Assembly (NCBI GenBank): GCA_028066055.1
Contig: JALCBY010000008.1
Coordinates: forward strand, 83,786-147,785
From: Hyphomicrobiaceae bacterium
GTDB taxonomy: Bacteria > Pseudomonadota > Alphaproteobacteria > Rhizobiales > Methyloligellaceae
Reading direction: 5' to 3'
DNA length: 64,000 nucleotides
In this document: in pieces, positions 1 through 9,776 of the stretch
Numbering within the stretch: position 1 is the stretch's first letter
Layout: the number at the start of each line of letters is the position of its first letter
Position numbers and translations under genes: made by a program
The notes under the pieces: generated by a model
Databases searched by the model: none
Seen by the model: the letters and a program-made list of their open reading frames with translations, nothing else
What the model was told of the DNA's origin: nothing

Positions 1-1926
1 GATGCGATTGTGGTGGTTGAGAATGTTCAGCGTCACATGGCAGACGGACTGGAACCGCGCGAGGCCACCCGTGTCGCCATGCAGGAGGTGACAGCTCCCG
101 TTATCGCGACCACGCTGGTGCTCCTTGCCGTCTTCATTCCCGTGGCATTTACACCCGGCCTGACGGGGAGATTGTTTGAACAGTTCGCTGCCACGATTGC
201 CGTGGCGGTCTCGCTCTCTTCGATCAATGCCCTGACGCTCAGCCCCGCTCTTTGTGCAAGCATATTGAGACCGCCGAAGCAGATTAAGCGTGGTCCGCTC
301 GCCTGGTTCGAAAAAATCCTGGACAAGAGCCGTGAGGGATACATGTGGCTCGTCCGGCGGCTGGTTCGCCTGTTGACGATCAGCATGGCGGGATTCGCCG
401 TGCTTGCGGTGGCGACGGGCTGGCTCGGCACCAAGCTTCCGACCGGTTTTGTGCCGCCGGAAGATCGCGGCGCGTTCTTCGTCGACATTCGTTTGCCCGA
501 CGGCGCCGCGCTGCCGCGCACGGCGGCGGTGGTCGATCAGGCGGAAAAAATCCTCCTGGATACGCCGGGCATCGCCAATGTGGCGGCGATCACCGGTTAT
601 TCGATCCTCGGCGGTTCGGTCATTCCCAACGGCGGGTTGCTGATTGCCGTTTTGGACCCATGGGATGAGCGCGATACGCCCGAGTTGCGCCTGAACGCCG
701 TCCTCGGGACCGTTACGCCGAAGCTGCTCGCCATCCCGACGGCGACAATCATCCCCTTCAACATTCCACCGATCCCAGGACTGGGCACGACCGGCGGTTT
801 CGAGTTTGTTCTTCAGGACACACGCGGGCGGGCGCCGACCGAACTTGCATCCGCCCTCGGCGGGCTGATCATCGCCGCCAACAGCCAACCGCAGGTCTCC
901 AATGCCTTCAGCACCTTCCGCGCGAACGCGCCGCAACTGTTCATCGATGTGAACCGCCAGCTGGCAAAGACCAAAGGTGTCGATATTGGCGAGATCTTTC
1001 AGGTGCTGAGCGCCAATTTCGGCTCCTATTACGTCAATGACTTCAACAAGTTCGGCCGGGTTTACAGGGTCTATGTGCAAGCCGAAGGTGATCGCCGGGC
1101 GACACCGTCGGACATCGGAAAGATTTATGTCCGCAACCGTGACGGTGAAATGATTCCGATGCAGAGCTTCGTCACCGTCAAACCCATCCAGGGACCGGAA
1201 AGCATCGAACGTTACAATCTGTTCCGCTCGGCTGTTGTTAACGGCGGGCCCGCCCCCGGTTACGCGTCCGGCCAGGCGATCGAGGCGATGGAAACACTCG
1301 GCAGAACGTCGTTACCAGACGGCTACACCTACGAGTGGACCGGCATGGCGCTCGAAGAGATCAAGGCGGCGGAAGCGGGATCCTTCGTCTTCGTGCTCTC
1401 CATCGTCTTCGCTTATCTGTTCCTCGTTGCCCAGTATGAGAGCTGGACGATTCCCTTCCCCGTCATGCTGTCCGTTACTTTCGCGATGTTCGGCGCGCTT
1501 GGGTTGCTGCTGACCGCCGGACTGGCGCTCAACGTCTATGCGCAGGTGGGGCTCGTTCTGTTGATTGGGCTGGCGGCGAAGAATGCGATTCTGATCGTCG
1601 AGTTTGCCAAACAGCTGCGCGAGGAAGGTAACGATATCCTGTCGTCGGCTGAAGATGCAGCACGGTTGCGCTTCCGTGCGGTTCTCATGACGGCCTTGTC
1701 GTTCATTCTCGGTGTCGCACCGCTGGTGCTGGCAACAGGCGCCGGGGCGGCGAGCCGGGTCTCCGTCGGCATGACCGTTTTCGGCGGCATGCTGGCTGCA
1801 ACCATATTCGGCGTCGTGTTTATCCCGGTTCTGTATGTGGTCTTCCAATCGCTCCGTGAGCGTGTGAAAGGCACAGGAGAAGCAGTTCCGCCCGCAGGCA
1901 AGACAGCGGCTGCAAAGAAATCCTGA
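1..1926 (+). CDS. RND efflux pump inner-membrane permease (HAE1/AcrB type), 5' partial
   Basis: The reading frame is open from base 1, so the N-terminal part lies outside the window; about 641 residues are visible. What remains covers the middle and C-terminal half of an AcrB/MexB-type proton-driven drug exporter. There are hydrophobic helices near the left edge, a large periplasmic loop (about residues 150-450) and a final bundle of helices with the family motif [15 protein letters not shown]. The C-terminus is short and basic, as expected for the cytoplasmic end. These pumps work as trimers with a periplasmic adaptor and an outer-membrane channel, neither of which is visible here. Substrates cannot be read from the sequence. 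Confidence 0.93.
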   Translation, partial: DAIVVVENVQRHMADGLEPREATRVAMQEVTAPVIATTLVLLAVFIPVAFTPGLTGRLFEQFAATIAVAVSLSSINALTLSPALCASILRPPKQIKRGPLAWFEKILDKSREGYMWLVRRLVRLLTISMAGFAVLAVATGWLGTKLPTGFVPPEDRGAFFVDIRLPDGAALPRTAAVVDQAEKILLDTPGIANVAAITGYSILGGSVIPNGGLLIAVLDPWDERDTPELRLNAVLGTVTPKLLAIPTATIIPFNIPPIPGLGTTGGFEFVLQDTRGRAPTELASALGGLIIAANSQPQVSNAFSTFRANAPQLFIDVNRQLAKTKGVDIGEIFQVLSANFGSYYVNDFNKFGRVYRVYVQAEGDRRATPSDIGKIYVRNRDGEMIPMQSFVTVKPIQGPESIERYNLFRSAVVNGGPAPGYASGQAIEAMETLGRTSLPDGYTYEWTGMALEEIKAAEAGSFVFVLSIVFAYLFLVAQYESWTIPFPVMLSVTFAMFGALGLLLTAGLALNVYAQVGLVLLIGLAAKNAILIVEFAKQLREEGNDILSSAEDAARLRFRAVLMTALSFILGVAPLVLATGAGAASRVSVGMTVFGGMLAATIFGVVFIPVLYVVFQSLRERVKGTGEAVPPAGKTAAAKKS

Positions 1927-1960
1927 GCGCTCCAGTTACGGGGCCGGGTCCGGTTTTCGA

Positions 1961-2740
1961 CTAGTCGAACAGCGCGTCGATATCGTCCTGGGAAGCGATG
2001 TTCGCGTCATCCTCAAGAGCCGGACCATTGAGCAGGGCTTCGTCCTCGTCGCGCGTGCAGGACTCTTCAAGCTCGATATTCTTGAAGCTTTCCAGCCCGC
2101 CCCAGATTTCCATCATCCTGTCGACCCGTTCCTCAATGAACGAAAAGGCCGTTACGACCTTGCTGATACGCTGGCCGGTGAGGTCCTGGAAATTGCAGGC
2201 TTCGAAAATCTTGACGACCTGGTCCTGAATGTCGGACGCGGAGTTTCTGTTGCGGTCCTGGCGGAGCGCGGCCACAAGGTCTCCCGCATCGTTGTCGATC
2301 TGCTCCGCCGCCTGGAGAATATTCTCCGTTGCCTGTTCGGTACCGTCGACGATCGCCGAAAGTTCGTTGGTCATGCGCGAGATTTCGACGCCCTGATACT
2401 CGCCACGATGCAGAGTCGCGATTTCCTGTTTGGTGCGTGCAATCGCTTCGTGGATTTCCTGCAGTTCGTCCTTGATCTTCTGGGCCTCGCGCAGATCGCG
2501 CTGGCAACTTTCGATCACCTGCTCGGTAATCGCCGGATCCGACTCACCGGTTTGTTCAGCCGCCGGGTTTGACAGCTTTGCATTGATCTCGGCAAGCGCA
2601 TCCATGACCTGCTGGTGACGAGCCTGCGCATACTCGTCGGAACCACCGGATTCCTTCTCGGGAACGATATACGGTTTTTGTGCGGCGTCCTGACCCGTCG
2701 TCCGCTCGATACGGAAGATTTTTTTATTCGCTGAACGCAT
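1961..2740 (-). CDS. CheZ-like chemotaxis phosphatase
   Basis: The 259-residue protein would dephosphorylate CheY-P in the cytoplasm. The signature stretch FQDLTGQRISKVV followed by EERVDRMMEIWGG matches the four-helix CheZ core, with the catalytic Gln in the DLTGQR segment. The N-terminal half is rich in heptad-like helices. The extreme C-terminus reads SQDDIDALFD, which resembles the short CheY-binding peptides at the ends of CheZ and FliM. The ATG at 2740 follows a purine-rich GGTGGGG; a longer frame upstream adds an implausible leader. No chemotaxis or flagellar gene adjoins it, so its partner response regulator is unknown. Confidence 0.85.
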   Translation of the reverse strand: MRSANKKIFRIERTTGQDAAQKPYIVPEKESGGSDEYAQARHQQVMDALAEINAKLSNPAAEQTGESDPAITEQVIESCQRDLREAQKIKDELQEIHEAIARTKQEIATLHRGEYQGVEISRMTNELSAIVDGTEQATENILQAAEQIDNDAGDLVAALRQDRNRNSASDIQDQVVKIFEACNFQDLTGQRISKVVTAFSFIEERVDRMMEIWGGLESFKNIELEESCTRDEDEALLNGPALEDDANIASQDDIDALFD

Positions 2741-2808
2741 TACCCACCCCACGCATATGACAACCAGAGATTGCAATACAATCCCTAACAATGTGTTCAC
2801 CCGCGCAG

Positions 2809-2842
2809 CGTCACACGCGCGCACCAAGGCGCGCGTGTGACG
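2809..2842. terminator. Perfect 14-bp inverted repeat between malate synthase and cheZ
   Basis: The arms CGTCACACGCGCGC (2809-2822) and GCGCGCGTGTGACG (2829-2842) pair perfectly around a 6-base loop. It lies just downstream of the malate synthase stop and upstream of the cheZ start. There is no T-run on either side, so it may stabilise the 3' end of the glc operon mRNA or act with Rho rather than being a classical intrinsic terminator. Confidence 0.6.
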
Positions 2843-2871
2843 GTTGGAGGTTCTGAAAAGGTCTTCCGATT

Positions 2872-4491
2872 CTATTCGGAAAGCAGCCGATAGGCAGGCA
2901 ATGTGAGGAACGGTGCAAGCTCGGGAGCTTCCGACAGGGATTTGAAGATTTCAATCGCTTCCGGAAACCGCCCCTTATCGTACACATCAGCGCCGAGCGC
3001 ATTGCGCAGCTTGGCCATTTCGTCGGCCAACAGTCCGTCGACAAGCTCCACGGTGACTTCCCGGCCATCTTCCAGCGTCGCACCATGTTTCTGCCATTGC
3101 CAGATCTGCGTGCGCGAAATCTCGGCGGTGGCAGCATCTTCCATGAGGTTATAGAGCGGCACGGCTCCATTCCCCCGCAACCATGCCTCGATATACTGCA
3201 CGCCAACCCGGATATTGGTGCGCAAACCCTCCTCGGTTCGCGTCCCTTCATGGATTTGGAGCAGATCGGTCTGACTTACGGGCGTCGTGTCAGGGATCAC
3301 GTCCACCTGGTTGTCGCCTTTCATCAGCCGTTCGAAGACCTGGCGCGCAACGGGCACCAGGTCGGGATGCGCAACCCAACTGCCGTCGCACCCCTCGCGC
3401 ACTTCGCGTTCCTTGTCCTTCTGAACCGCCGCCATGGCCTTTTCGTTGACTTCGGGCTCGCGGCGGTTGGGAATTTGTGCCGCCATGCCGCCCATCGCGA
3501 AAGCACCGCGCTTGTGACAGGTCTGCACGAGAAGGCGCGCGTAGGCCCCCAGAAAGGCCTTACCCATGACTACCTGCTGACGATCGGGCAGCGTGTATTC
3601 CGGCTTGTTCCGCAAAACCTTGATAAAGGAGAAGATGTAGTCCCACCGTCCGACGTTCAAACCGACGATGTGGTCCCGCATGACATACAGGATCTCGTCC
3701 ATTTCGAATGCTGCGGGAAGTGTTTCAATCAGGACCGTCGCCTTGATCGTGCCGACCGGAATTCCGAAAGCTTCCTGGGCGAAGACGAACACATCGTTCC
3801 AGAGCTTCGCTTCCTGATGGCTCTCGAGTTTCGGCAGGTAGAAATACGGTGCCGACCCCTTGTCGATTATCCGTTTCGCGTTGTGGAAGAAGTAAAGACC
3901 GAAGTCTACAAATGCGCCGGCGACAGGTTCACCGTCCAGCAGGATATGTGCTTCCGGCAGGTGCCATCCACGGGGCCGCACCAGCAGCATGGCCGGGTCG
4001 GACCCCACCTCGTAGCTCTTGCCTGATTTCGGATCGGTAAAGGTCAGCTCATCCTGCCAATAGTCCAGCAGCGCGATCTGGCCTTCGACGATGTTCTCCC
4101 ACGTCGGCGCGAGTGCATCTTCGAAATCGGTCATAAAGACGTCGGCGCCGGAATTCAAAGCATTGATGACCATCTTGCGTTCGGTGGGTCCGGTGAGTTC
4201 GACCCATCGCTTCTGCAGATCGTCGGGAATACCTGCAACCTTCCAGTCGCTCTGGCGGATTTCCGCGGTATCGGGCAGAAAATCGGGAAGCCCGCCGGCA
4301 TCCCACGCATTCTGGCGGTCTGCTCGGGTCTTCAGAAGCTCACGCCGCGTTCCATCGAATTTCCGTGCGATATCGGCAACGAACTGGAGTGCGTCGTCCG
4401 TTAGTACGCGCTCGTAGCCGGGCTTCATGGCACCAGCAGTTTTCATATCTTCCGGCGACCTGGTCGCCATTTCGCTTGTCTCAAATGTCAC
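2872..4491 (-). CDS. aceB: Malate synthase (A type)
   Basis: Condenses glyoxylate with acetyl-CoA to give malate. At 539 residues it has the length of malate synthase A (about 530), not the roughly 720 of the G form. The family block RDHIVGLNVGRWDYIFSFIK near residues 270-290 and the C-terminal NLMEDAATAEISRTQIWQW block, which carries the catalytic acid, are present. It is the last gene of the glcD-glcE-glcF unit and overlaps the glcF stop by 11 bases, so the glyoxylate made by glycolate oxidase is consumed by its operon partner. The start is GTG 4491 or ATG 4470; neither has a strong ribosome site, which fits translational coupling. The family call is firm; the exact start is not. Confidence 0.95.
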   Translation of the reverse strand: MTFETSEMATRSPEDMKTAGAMKPGYERVLTDDALQFVADIARKFDGTRRELLKTRADRQNAWDAGGLPDFLPDTAEIRQSDWKVAGIPDDLQKRWVELTGPTERKMVINALNSGADVFMTDFEDALAPTWENIVEGQIALLDYWQDELTFTDPKSGKSYEVGSDPAMLLVRPRGWHLPEAHILLDGEPVAGAFVDFGLYFFHNAKRIIDKGSAPYFYLPKLESHQEAKLWNDVFVFAQEAFGIPVGTIKATVLIETLPAAFEMDEILYVMRDHIVGLNVGRWDYIFSFIKVLRNKPEYTLPDRQQVVMGKAFLGAYARLLVQTCHKRGAFAMGGMAAQIPNRREPEVNEKAMAAVQKDKEREVREGCDGSWVAHPDLVPVARQVFERLMKGDNQVDVIPDTTPVSQTDLLQIHEGTRTEEGLRTNIRVGVQYIEAWLRGNGAVPLYNLMEDAATAEISRTQIWQWQKHGATLEDGREVTVELVDGLLADEMAKLRNALGADVYDKGRFPEAIEIFKSLSEAPELAPFLTLPAYRLLSE

Positions 4492-5872
4492 TGTTTTCGC
4501 TCGTCCCTGTCAGTTCGACTTCATGTTCCTGACGTTCCTCCAGCAGACTTCTTACGGTCTTTACGCGGCCTTCGAGAGACCGCAGCACTTCCGGACATGG
4601 ACCACCAAGAGCCCAATCCAGGAGTTCTACGGTGTGTACGATGGGAATTTGGCTTGCACCATGAAGTTGGGTGATGCAACCAATGTTACCTGCCGCGACG
4701 ATATCCGGTTTGACGCTCTCGATATTCCAAATCTTCCGCTCTTGCAACTCCTGCGCGAGCTCCGGCTGCAGAATGTTGTATGTCCCTGCGGAACCACAGC
4801 AGATATGGCCTTCCGGCACGTCGACAACGCTAAAGCCGGCCTGCTCGAGCAAGAACCGGGGCTCCGCAGTGATACGCTGGCCATGCTGCATCGAGCAGGC
4901 GGAATGATAGGCCACCTTCAGATCGGACCACCGCTCGGGTGCCCGCATGCCCAGATCGGACATGAATTCGGTGATATCTTTGGTCATCGCCGAGAACTCT
5001 TCGGCGCGCTCGCGATACCCTTCGTCGCGGGCAAGAAGGTGACCATAGTCCTTGACCATCGTCCCGCAGCCCGAGGCATTGATGAGTATGGCGTCCAGCG
5101 GGTCCTTGCGCATCAGCGCCGACCAGGCATCGACGTTCCGGCGTGCGGCATCGACGGCTTGCGCCTCGTGTCCCATGTGATGAACAAGCGCGCCGCAACA
5201 CCCCTGATCCGGCGCGACAACGACCTCCACCCCATGGCGGTTGAGAAGACGGATCGTCGCCTCGTTGATGGAAGGCCGCAAGGGTTGCTGCGCACAACCG
5301 GTCAAAAGAGCGACGCGCTTCCTGCGCACCCCTTCAGCGGGAAATGTTCCCGGCTCGACAGGCGTGCCAACACGCCCCGCCCGGCCCGACAGATCCAGCA
5401 TCGCGCTGAGCTCTTTCAGTCCGATCAGTCGAAAGAGCTTCCTGAAAGGCCGCCCCAACGCGGCAGCGCGCAGGGCCAGGCCGAAGCGCTTCGGATCGGG
5501 CACCACGGCCATAAGCATCTTACGAATGAGGCGGTCCTTGATAGACCGTTTGTGCGTCTCTTCGATGTGGGCGCGGGCAAGATCGACGAGATGCATGTAG
5601 TCGACACCGCTCGGACAGGTTGTCATGCAGGACAGACAAGACAGGCACCTGTCGACGTGAAAAGCCACCTCGTCGCTCGCATCGCGGTTACCCTCAAACA
5701 TGTCCTTGATGAGGTAGATCCGGCCGCGGGGGCTGTCCCTCTCATCGCCGAGCAGGACGTAGGTGGAACAGGTCGCAGTGCAGAACCCGCAATGCACACA
5801 AGTCCGCAGGATCTTTTCCGCCTCCACCATTCGCGGATTTTGCAACTGTTCTTCGGTGAAGTTTGTCTGCAT
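4481..5872 (-). CDS. glcF: Glycolate oxidase iron-sulfur subunit
   Basis: This is the electron-transfer subunit of the membrane-associated glycolate dehydrogenase GlcDEF. Two N-terminal ferredoxin-type clusters are visible, CVHCGFCTATC (about residue 26) and CLSCLSCMTTCP (about residue 77). Two cysteine-rich CCG-type domains follow, with QGCCGALVHHMG and GHICCGSAGTYN. The 463-residue length is normal for the family. The ATG sits right after GGAG and only five bases after the glcE stop. It would pass electrons from the FAD subunits to the quinone pool. Confidence 0.95.
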   Translation of the reverse strand: MQTNFTEEQLQNPRMVEAEKILRTCVHCGFCTATCSTYVLLGDERDSPRGRIYLIKDMFEGNRDASDEVAFHVDRCLSCLSCMTTCPSGVDYMHLVDLARAHIEETHKRSIKDRLIRKMLMAVVPDPKRFGLALRAAALGRPFRKLFRLIGLKELSAMLDLSGRAGRVGTPVEPGTFPAEGVRRKRVALLTGCAQQPLRPSINEATIRLLNRHGVEVVVAPDQGCCGALVHHMGHEAQAVDAARRNVDAWSALMRKDPLDAILINASGCGTMVKDYGHLLARDEGYRERAEEFSAMTKDITEFMSDLGMRAPERWSDLKVAYHSACSMQHGQRITAEPRFLLEQAGFSVVDVPEGHICCGSAGTYNILQPELAQELQERKIWNIESVKPDIVAAGNIGCITQLHGASQIPIVHTVELLDWALGGPCPEVLRSLEGRVKTVRSLLEERQEHEVELTGTSENSDI

Positions 5873-5877
5873 CTCCG

Positions 5878-7098
5878 TCAGATCCCGGCATACATCCGGC
5901 CAGGGTTCAAAACGCCCGCCGGATCGAAACTTTGCTTGAGTTTTCGTGTGAGCGCCGCGACCCCGGAACTCATCGGGTGAAAGACGTCGAGGGACGACCG
6001 CAAGGATGCGTCAGCGCGGATCAACGTGGCGTGACCGCCGGTCTCCGATAGGACGCGACGCACTTCCGTTGCGCCGGCGTCCGCGGTGGGACCGGTCTGG
6101 AGCCAGATCAACCCTCCCGACCAGTCATAGGCCGCACGGCAATCGAGCCGCTTGGAAAGCGCGGAAACGACCTTGGACCCATCGGTCGGCGCGGTCGAGA
6201 TGCGCCAGACAGGGTCATCGGAATCCGTCAGAAAACTCAGCGTTCGCATACCATTCCAGAAATCGCCTGACTGCTGATCATCGAGCTCGACAACCTTGCC
6301 GAACGCTGTGAGGCTCTCGGCGAGCCGGTCCGCACGGTAATTCAACGACTCTTCGAAATTTTCAAGCCGCAATGCGGTCACCGCTGCCGGCCTGCGCAGA
6401 ATCTCGGTATCAAGCAGCCGGCGGGCATATTCCGCATGCAGATGGGCTGTTCCCGATACTTCGAAAGGCGTACCAAGCGCCCTGCACAAGGCGTCAATCG
6501 CAACCTCGTCAGTCAGGCCAATGAATAACAAGGTGCGTTCCGCCTCCGGCTTGGGCAGCACCTTCATGGTCACTTCGCTCATGACCGACAGTGTTCCCCA
6601 GGATCCTGCGATTCCGCGGCACAAATCATAGCCGGTGACGTTTTTCATGACACGGCCACCTGACTTGATGATTTCGCCGCGGCCCGTCACGGCGCGTATG
6701 CCGAGAAGATGGTCGCGCGCCGATCCCACCTGAATACGCCGGGCGCCGGACAGATTCGCGGCAAAAACGGCCCCGATCGTCGCCTGGTTCTCCTCCTCGC
6801 CCAGCATGGGGCCAAGATCGACCGGTTCGAACGCCAGCTGCTGATTGTTTTTGGCAAGAGCCGCCTCAATGTCCTTCAACGGCGTGCCGGCCCGCGCGGA
6901 AAGCACAAGTTCGTTCGGTTCGTAAAGCGTGACTCCTCTCAACCGCTCGGTCGTAACGGAGGATGCGATCTGCAGGGGACGGCCGACATTTCTTTTCGAC
7001 CCGGCGCCACACACTTCAAGAGGTGTCTTGGCTGCGTTTGCTTCGGCAACAACGGCCGCGAGTTCACTTTCGTCCTTAGGACGGATCAAATCGGACAC
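5878..7098 (-). CDS. glcE: Glycolate oxidase FAD-binding subunit GlcE
   Basis: This is the second flavin subunit of glycolate oxidase, 406 residues. The N-terminal FAD_binding_4 fold is seen in LSARAGTPLKDIEAALA and in the GGRVMKNVTGYDLCRG stretch that packs around the flavin. It lacks the long C-terminal FAD-oxidase domain of GlcD, as GlcE proteins do. Translation appears to start at GTG 7098, seven bases after GAGAGG. It is 20 bases from glcD and 5 bases from glcF, so it is clearly in the same operon. Confidence 0.93.
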   Translation of the reverse strand: MSDLIRPKDESELAAVVAEANAAKTPLEVCGAGSKRNVGRPLQIASSVTTERLRGVTLYEPNELVLSARAGTPLKDIEAALAKNNQQLAFEPVDLGPMLGEEENQATIGAVFAANLSGARRIQVGSARDHLLGIRAVTGRGEIIKSGGRVMKNVTGYDLCRGIAGSWGTLSVMSEVTMKVLPKPEAERTLLFIGLTDEVAIDALCRALGTPFEVSGTAHLHAEYARRLLDTEILRRPAAVTALRLENFEESLNYRADRLAESLTAFGKVVELDDQQSGDFWNGMRTLSFLTDSDDPVWRISTAPTDGSKVVSALSKRLDCRAAYDWSGGLIWLQTGPTADAGATEVRRVLSETGGHATLIRADASLRSSLDVFHPMSSGVAALTRKLKQSFDPAGVLNPGRMYAGI

Positions 7099-7118
7099 AA
7101 AAAACAGCCTCTCACAAA

Positions 7119-8552
7119 CTACGGGGCATGCAATTCGAGCGGGAATACCTTCTCCCGGTTCAGCAGCCAGTCGGGATCGAACACGGTCTTGATTCGCATC
7201 TGCTGTTCAAGATCGGTTTTTGAGAACTGGGTGAGCATCAATTCCCTTTTCTCAACACCGACACCATGCTCTCCGGTCAGACATCCTCCAACCTTCACAC
7301 AGAGTTCAAGAACCTCCGCACCACATTTTTCCGCCCGCTCGACTTCTGCCGGATCATTGGCGTTATACAGGATCAGTGGATGCAGGTTGCCGTCTCCCGC
7401 ATGGAAGATGTTGGCGACATTCAATTTGTATCTCGCGCAGATTTCGCCGATTTCGACGAGAACCTCAGGCAGCTTGCCGAGCGGAATGGTCCCGTCCATG
7501 CAATAGTAGTCGGAAATCCGGCCGATCGCGCCAAACGCCGATTTCCGCCCCAGCCATATCGCCTTGCTCTCGGCTTCGCTCTGGCTCACTCTTATGCCCT
7601 TCGGCTTGAACGGTTTGGCTATGTCGGAAATCCGCCCCAGCAGGCTCTCAATCTCTTCCTCCGACCCTTCCACCTCAACGATCAGCAGGGCCTCGACATC
7701 CAACGGATAGCCTGCCTTGGCAAACTCCTCACAGACATGAATGGCCGGTTTATCCATGAATTCGATAGCCACCGGAATGATTCCGGACCCGATAATCGCC
7801 GCGACGCACGCGCCGGCCGCTTCGCTCGAGTTGAACCCCATCAGCATGGGACGGGCGCCTTCAGCAGCACGCAGAATTCGCACCGTCGCTTCGGTGACAA
7901 TACCGAACTGCCCCTCCGATCCGATGATCAGACCGAGAAGGTCGTAGCCTGCGGCGTCGAGCTCCTTCCCGCCGATTTCGACGATCTCGCCGTCCATCAG
8001 GACTATCTTCAAGCCGAGCACATTGTTGGTGGTCACCCCGTATTTGAGGCAGTGCGCGCCGCCTGAGTTCATACCGAGGTTTCCGGCAAGGGTACACGCC
8101 AGCTGGCTGGACGGGTCCGGCGCGTAAAAGAATCCGTTCGGCGAGACGATGTTAGAAATACCGATATTGGTAATACCGGTCTGCACGGTTGCGGTTCTGT
8201 TCATGTAGTCGATATCGAGGACGCGGTTCATTTTCGAGACGCCAAGAACGATGGAATCTTCCGACGGCAGCGCACCGCCGCAAAGAGATGTCCCCGCGCC
8301 CCTCGCAATGACCTTGATATCGTTCGCTTTACAGTAGCGCAGAACGCGTGAAACCTCTTCCGTCGTCGTCGGCAGAACCGCGGCGAGCGGCATCTGCTTG
8401 TATGCGGTCAATGCGTCCGTCTCGAAGGCACGCCGACCGTCCTCGTCGGCCACGACGCGATCGGTGGAAAGCAGGTCGCGCAGCCCCCGAATTAACCGGT
8501 CGCGATGGTTCAAAACCTCGGCATTGGGTTCGAGGATTGCTAAACTGGTCAT
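7119..8552 (-). CDS. glcD: Glycolate oxidase FAD-linked catalytic subunit GlcD
   Basis: The 477-residue flavoprotein oxidises glycolate (often also D-lactate) to the 2-oxo acid. The FAD-binding segment has AGTSLCGGALPS and GNLGMNSGGAHCLKYG, and the C-terminal FAD-oxidase domain has HAGDGNLHPLILY and GEHGVGVEKRELM, the full VAO-family pattern. The ATG at 8552 follows AGGGAAG; the frame extends 22 codons further but without a ribosome site. It is the first gene of glcDEF-malate synthase. The 224-base gap to the divergent LysR gene should carry the operon promoter. Confidence 0.95.
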   Translation of the reverse strand: MTSLAILEPNAEVLNHRDRLIRGLRDLLSTDRVVADEDGRRAFETDALTAYKQMPLAAVLPTTTEEVSRVLRYCKANDIKVIARGAGTSLCGGALPSEDSIVLGVSKMNRVLDIDYMNRTATVQTGITNIGISNIVSPNGFFYAPDPSSQLACTLAGNLGMNSGGAHCLKYGVTTNNVLGLKIVLMDGEIVEIGGKELDAAGYDLLGLIIGSEGQFGIVTEATVRILRAAEGARPMLMGFNSSEAAGACVAAIIGSGIIPVAIEFMDKPAIHVCEEFAKAGYPLDVEALLIVEVEGSEEEIESLLGRISDIAKPFKPKGIRVSQSEAESKAIWLGRKSAFGAIGRISDYYCMDGTIPLGKLPEVLVEIGEICARYKLNVANIFHAGDGNLHPLILYNANDPAEVERAEKCGAEVLELCVKVGGCLTGEHGVGVEKRELMLTQFSKTDLEQQMRIKTVFDPDWLLNREKVFPLELHAP

Positions 8553-8776
8553 CTTCCCTGCACCTGCAAAAACGTCGGTCCGACGGATTTCGTTTGCTCG
8601 AACCGGGAATCTGCTCACGAATTCGTCAGAAAATCCAGCCGGACTTAGGTCACAGCAGACGCCGATTTTGGTGTCTGGAATACATTATACCCATTGCCGC
8701 CATAGCCGCCATATCGTAAAATAAGTGAATTGATTTATGCGTTCATGTTGAAAATCGCAACAGAGTAGGATGTTCG

Positions 8777-9694
8777 ATGTCGACCGGTGATCTGGAAATC
8801 TTTGCGCGGGTGGTAACAGCGGGCAATATGTCCGCTGCCGGTCGGGAAATGGGGTTGTCACCTGCTGTTGTCAGCAAGCGCATCAGCCATCTTGAGGAAC
8901 GTCTGGGTGCAAGACTGTTTCAACGCACGACGCGGCAATTGACCCTTACTGAATCCGGGCAGGGATTTTACGACCGGGTGGTCAACATTCTCGCCGGAAT
9001 CGAGGAAGCGGAAGCCTATGTCACCCGGCGCAACGCGATCCCCCGGGGAACCCTGAAAGCGTCCATTCCGACCGCCTTCGGGCGCATGCACGTTGCCCCC
9101 TATATGGGCGACTTTCTCGAACAGTACCCGGACATGCGGCTCGATCTCGAACTGTCCGACGATTTCGTCGACATTGTCGGTGAAGGTTTCGATGTTGCTA
9201 TCCGCATCGCGGAACTCGAAGATTCAAGCCTTGTGGCCCGCAAACTGTCACCGAACCATCGCGTTATCTGCGCCGCACCCAGTTATCTGGAAAAAATCGG
9301 AGAACCGACGTCTCTTTCCGACCTTTCCAAGTTCAACTGCCTTACGGCAGCCGCGCAGGAGGTCTGGCGGCTTGAGGGACCCGAAGGGCCGGTTTCGATC
9401 CGTGTCAACGGCAACATCCGCACCAACTCGACGGAAGTCGTGCGCGAATCGGTAATCGCCGGCCTTGGGATCGCCCTGCGTTCGACATGGGATGTTGGGT
9501 CGGAACTGAAGTCCGGCAAACTCAAGATCATCCTTCCGGAGTATCACGAATCCTCCCGGGTCGCCGTCTATGCCGTTTACCCCTGCCGCCAGTTCATTCC
9601 CGCAAAACTCCGGGTGTTCATTGATTATCTCGGCAACCTTTACGGTCCTGAGCCTTACTGGGACAAGGGCCTCAAACTGCCACACCTGAACTGA
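8777..9694 (+). CDS. LysR-family regulator, divergent from the glc operon
   Basis: The 305-residue protein begins with a winged-helix domain: MSAAGREMGLSPAVVSKRIS is the recognition helix region, and RLGARLFQRTTRQLTLTESG follows. A periplasmic-binding-like effector domain makes up residues 90-300. It diverges from glcDEF-malate synthase and is followed at 82 bases by lutABC in its own direction. It is therefore the obvious candidate to control either or both 2-hydroxyacid operons, by inference only. GntR-type GlcC and LldR regulators are more usual for these pathways and are absent here. Confidence 0.9.
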   Translation: MSTGDLEIFARVVTAGNMSAAGREMGLSPAVVSKRISHLEERLGARLFQRTTRQLTLTESGQGFYDRVVNILAGIEEAEAYVTRRNAIPRGTLKASIPTAFGRMHVAPYMGDFLEQYPDMRLDLELSDDFVDIVGEGFDVAIRIAELEDSSLVARKLSPNHRVICAAPSYLEKIGEPTSLSDLSKFNCLTAAAQEVWRLEGPEGPVSIRVNGNIRTNSTEVVRESVIAGLGIALRSTWDVGSELKSGKLKIILPEYHESSRVAVYAVYPCRQFIPAKLRVFIDYLGNLYGPEPYWDKGLKLPHLN

Positions 9695-9776
9695 CCGCGT
9701 CCTCTGCTCGCTTGGCCGTCTCTTCGTCTATCGTTTGCTGGCGATTGGCGTAGACGCGCGCTAATCTCGGCCTGAA

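Noticed and set aside
3085..4026. Long plus-strand frame opposite malate synthase
   Set aside because: It lies entirely antisense to a well-supported gene, has no family match and reflects GC-rich codon bias.
4427..5980. 517-codon plus-strand frame opposite glcF and the start of malate synthase
   Set aside because: It is fully antisense to conserved iron-sulfur protein sequence and has no ribosome site.
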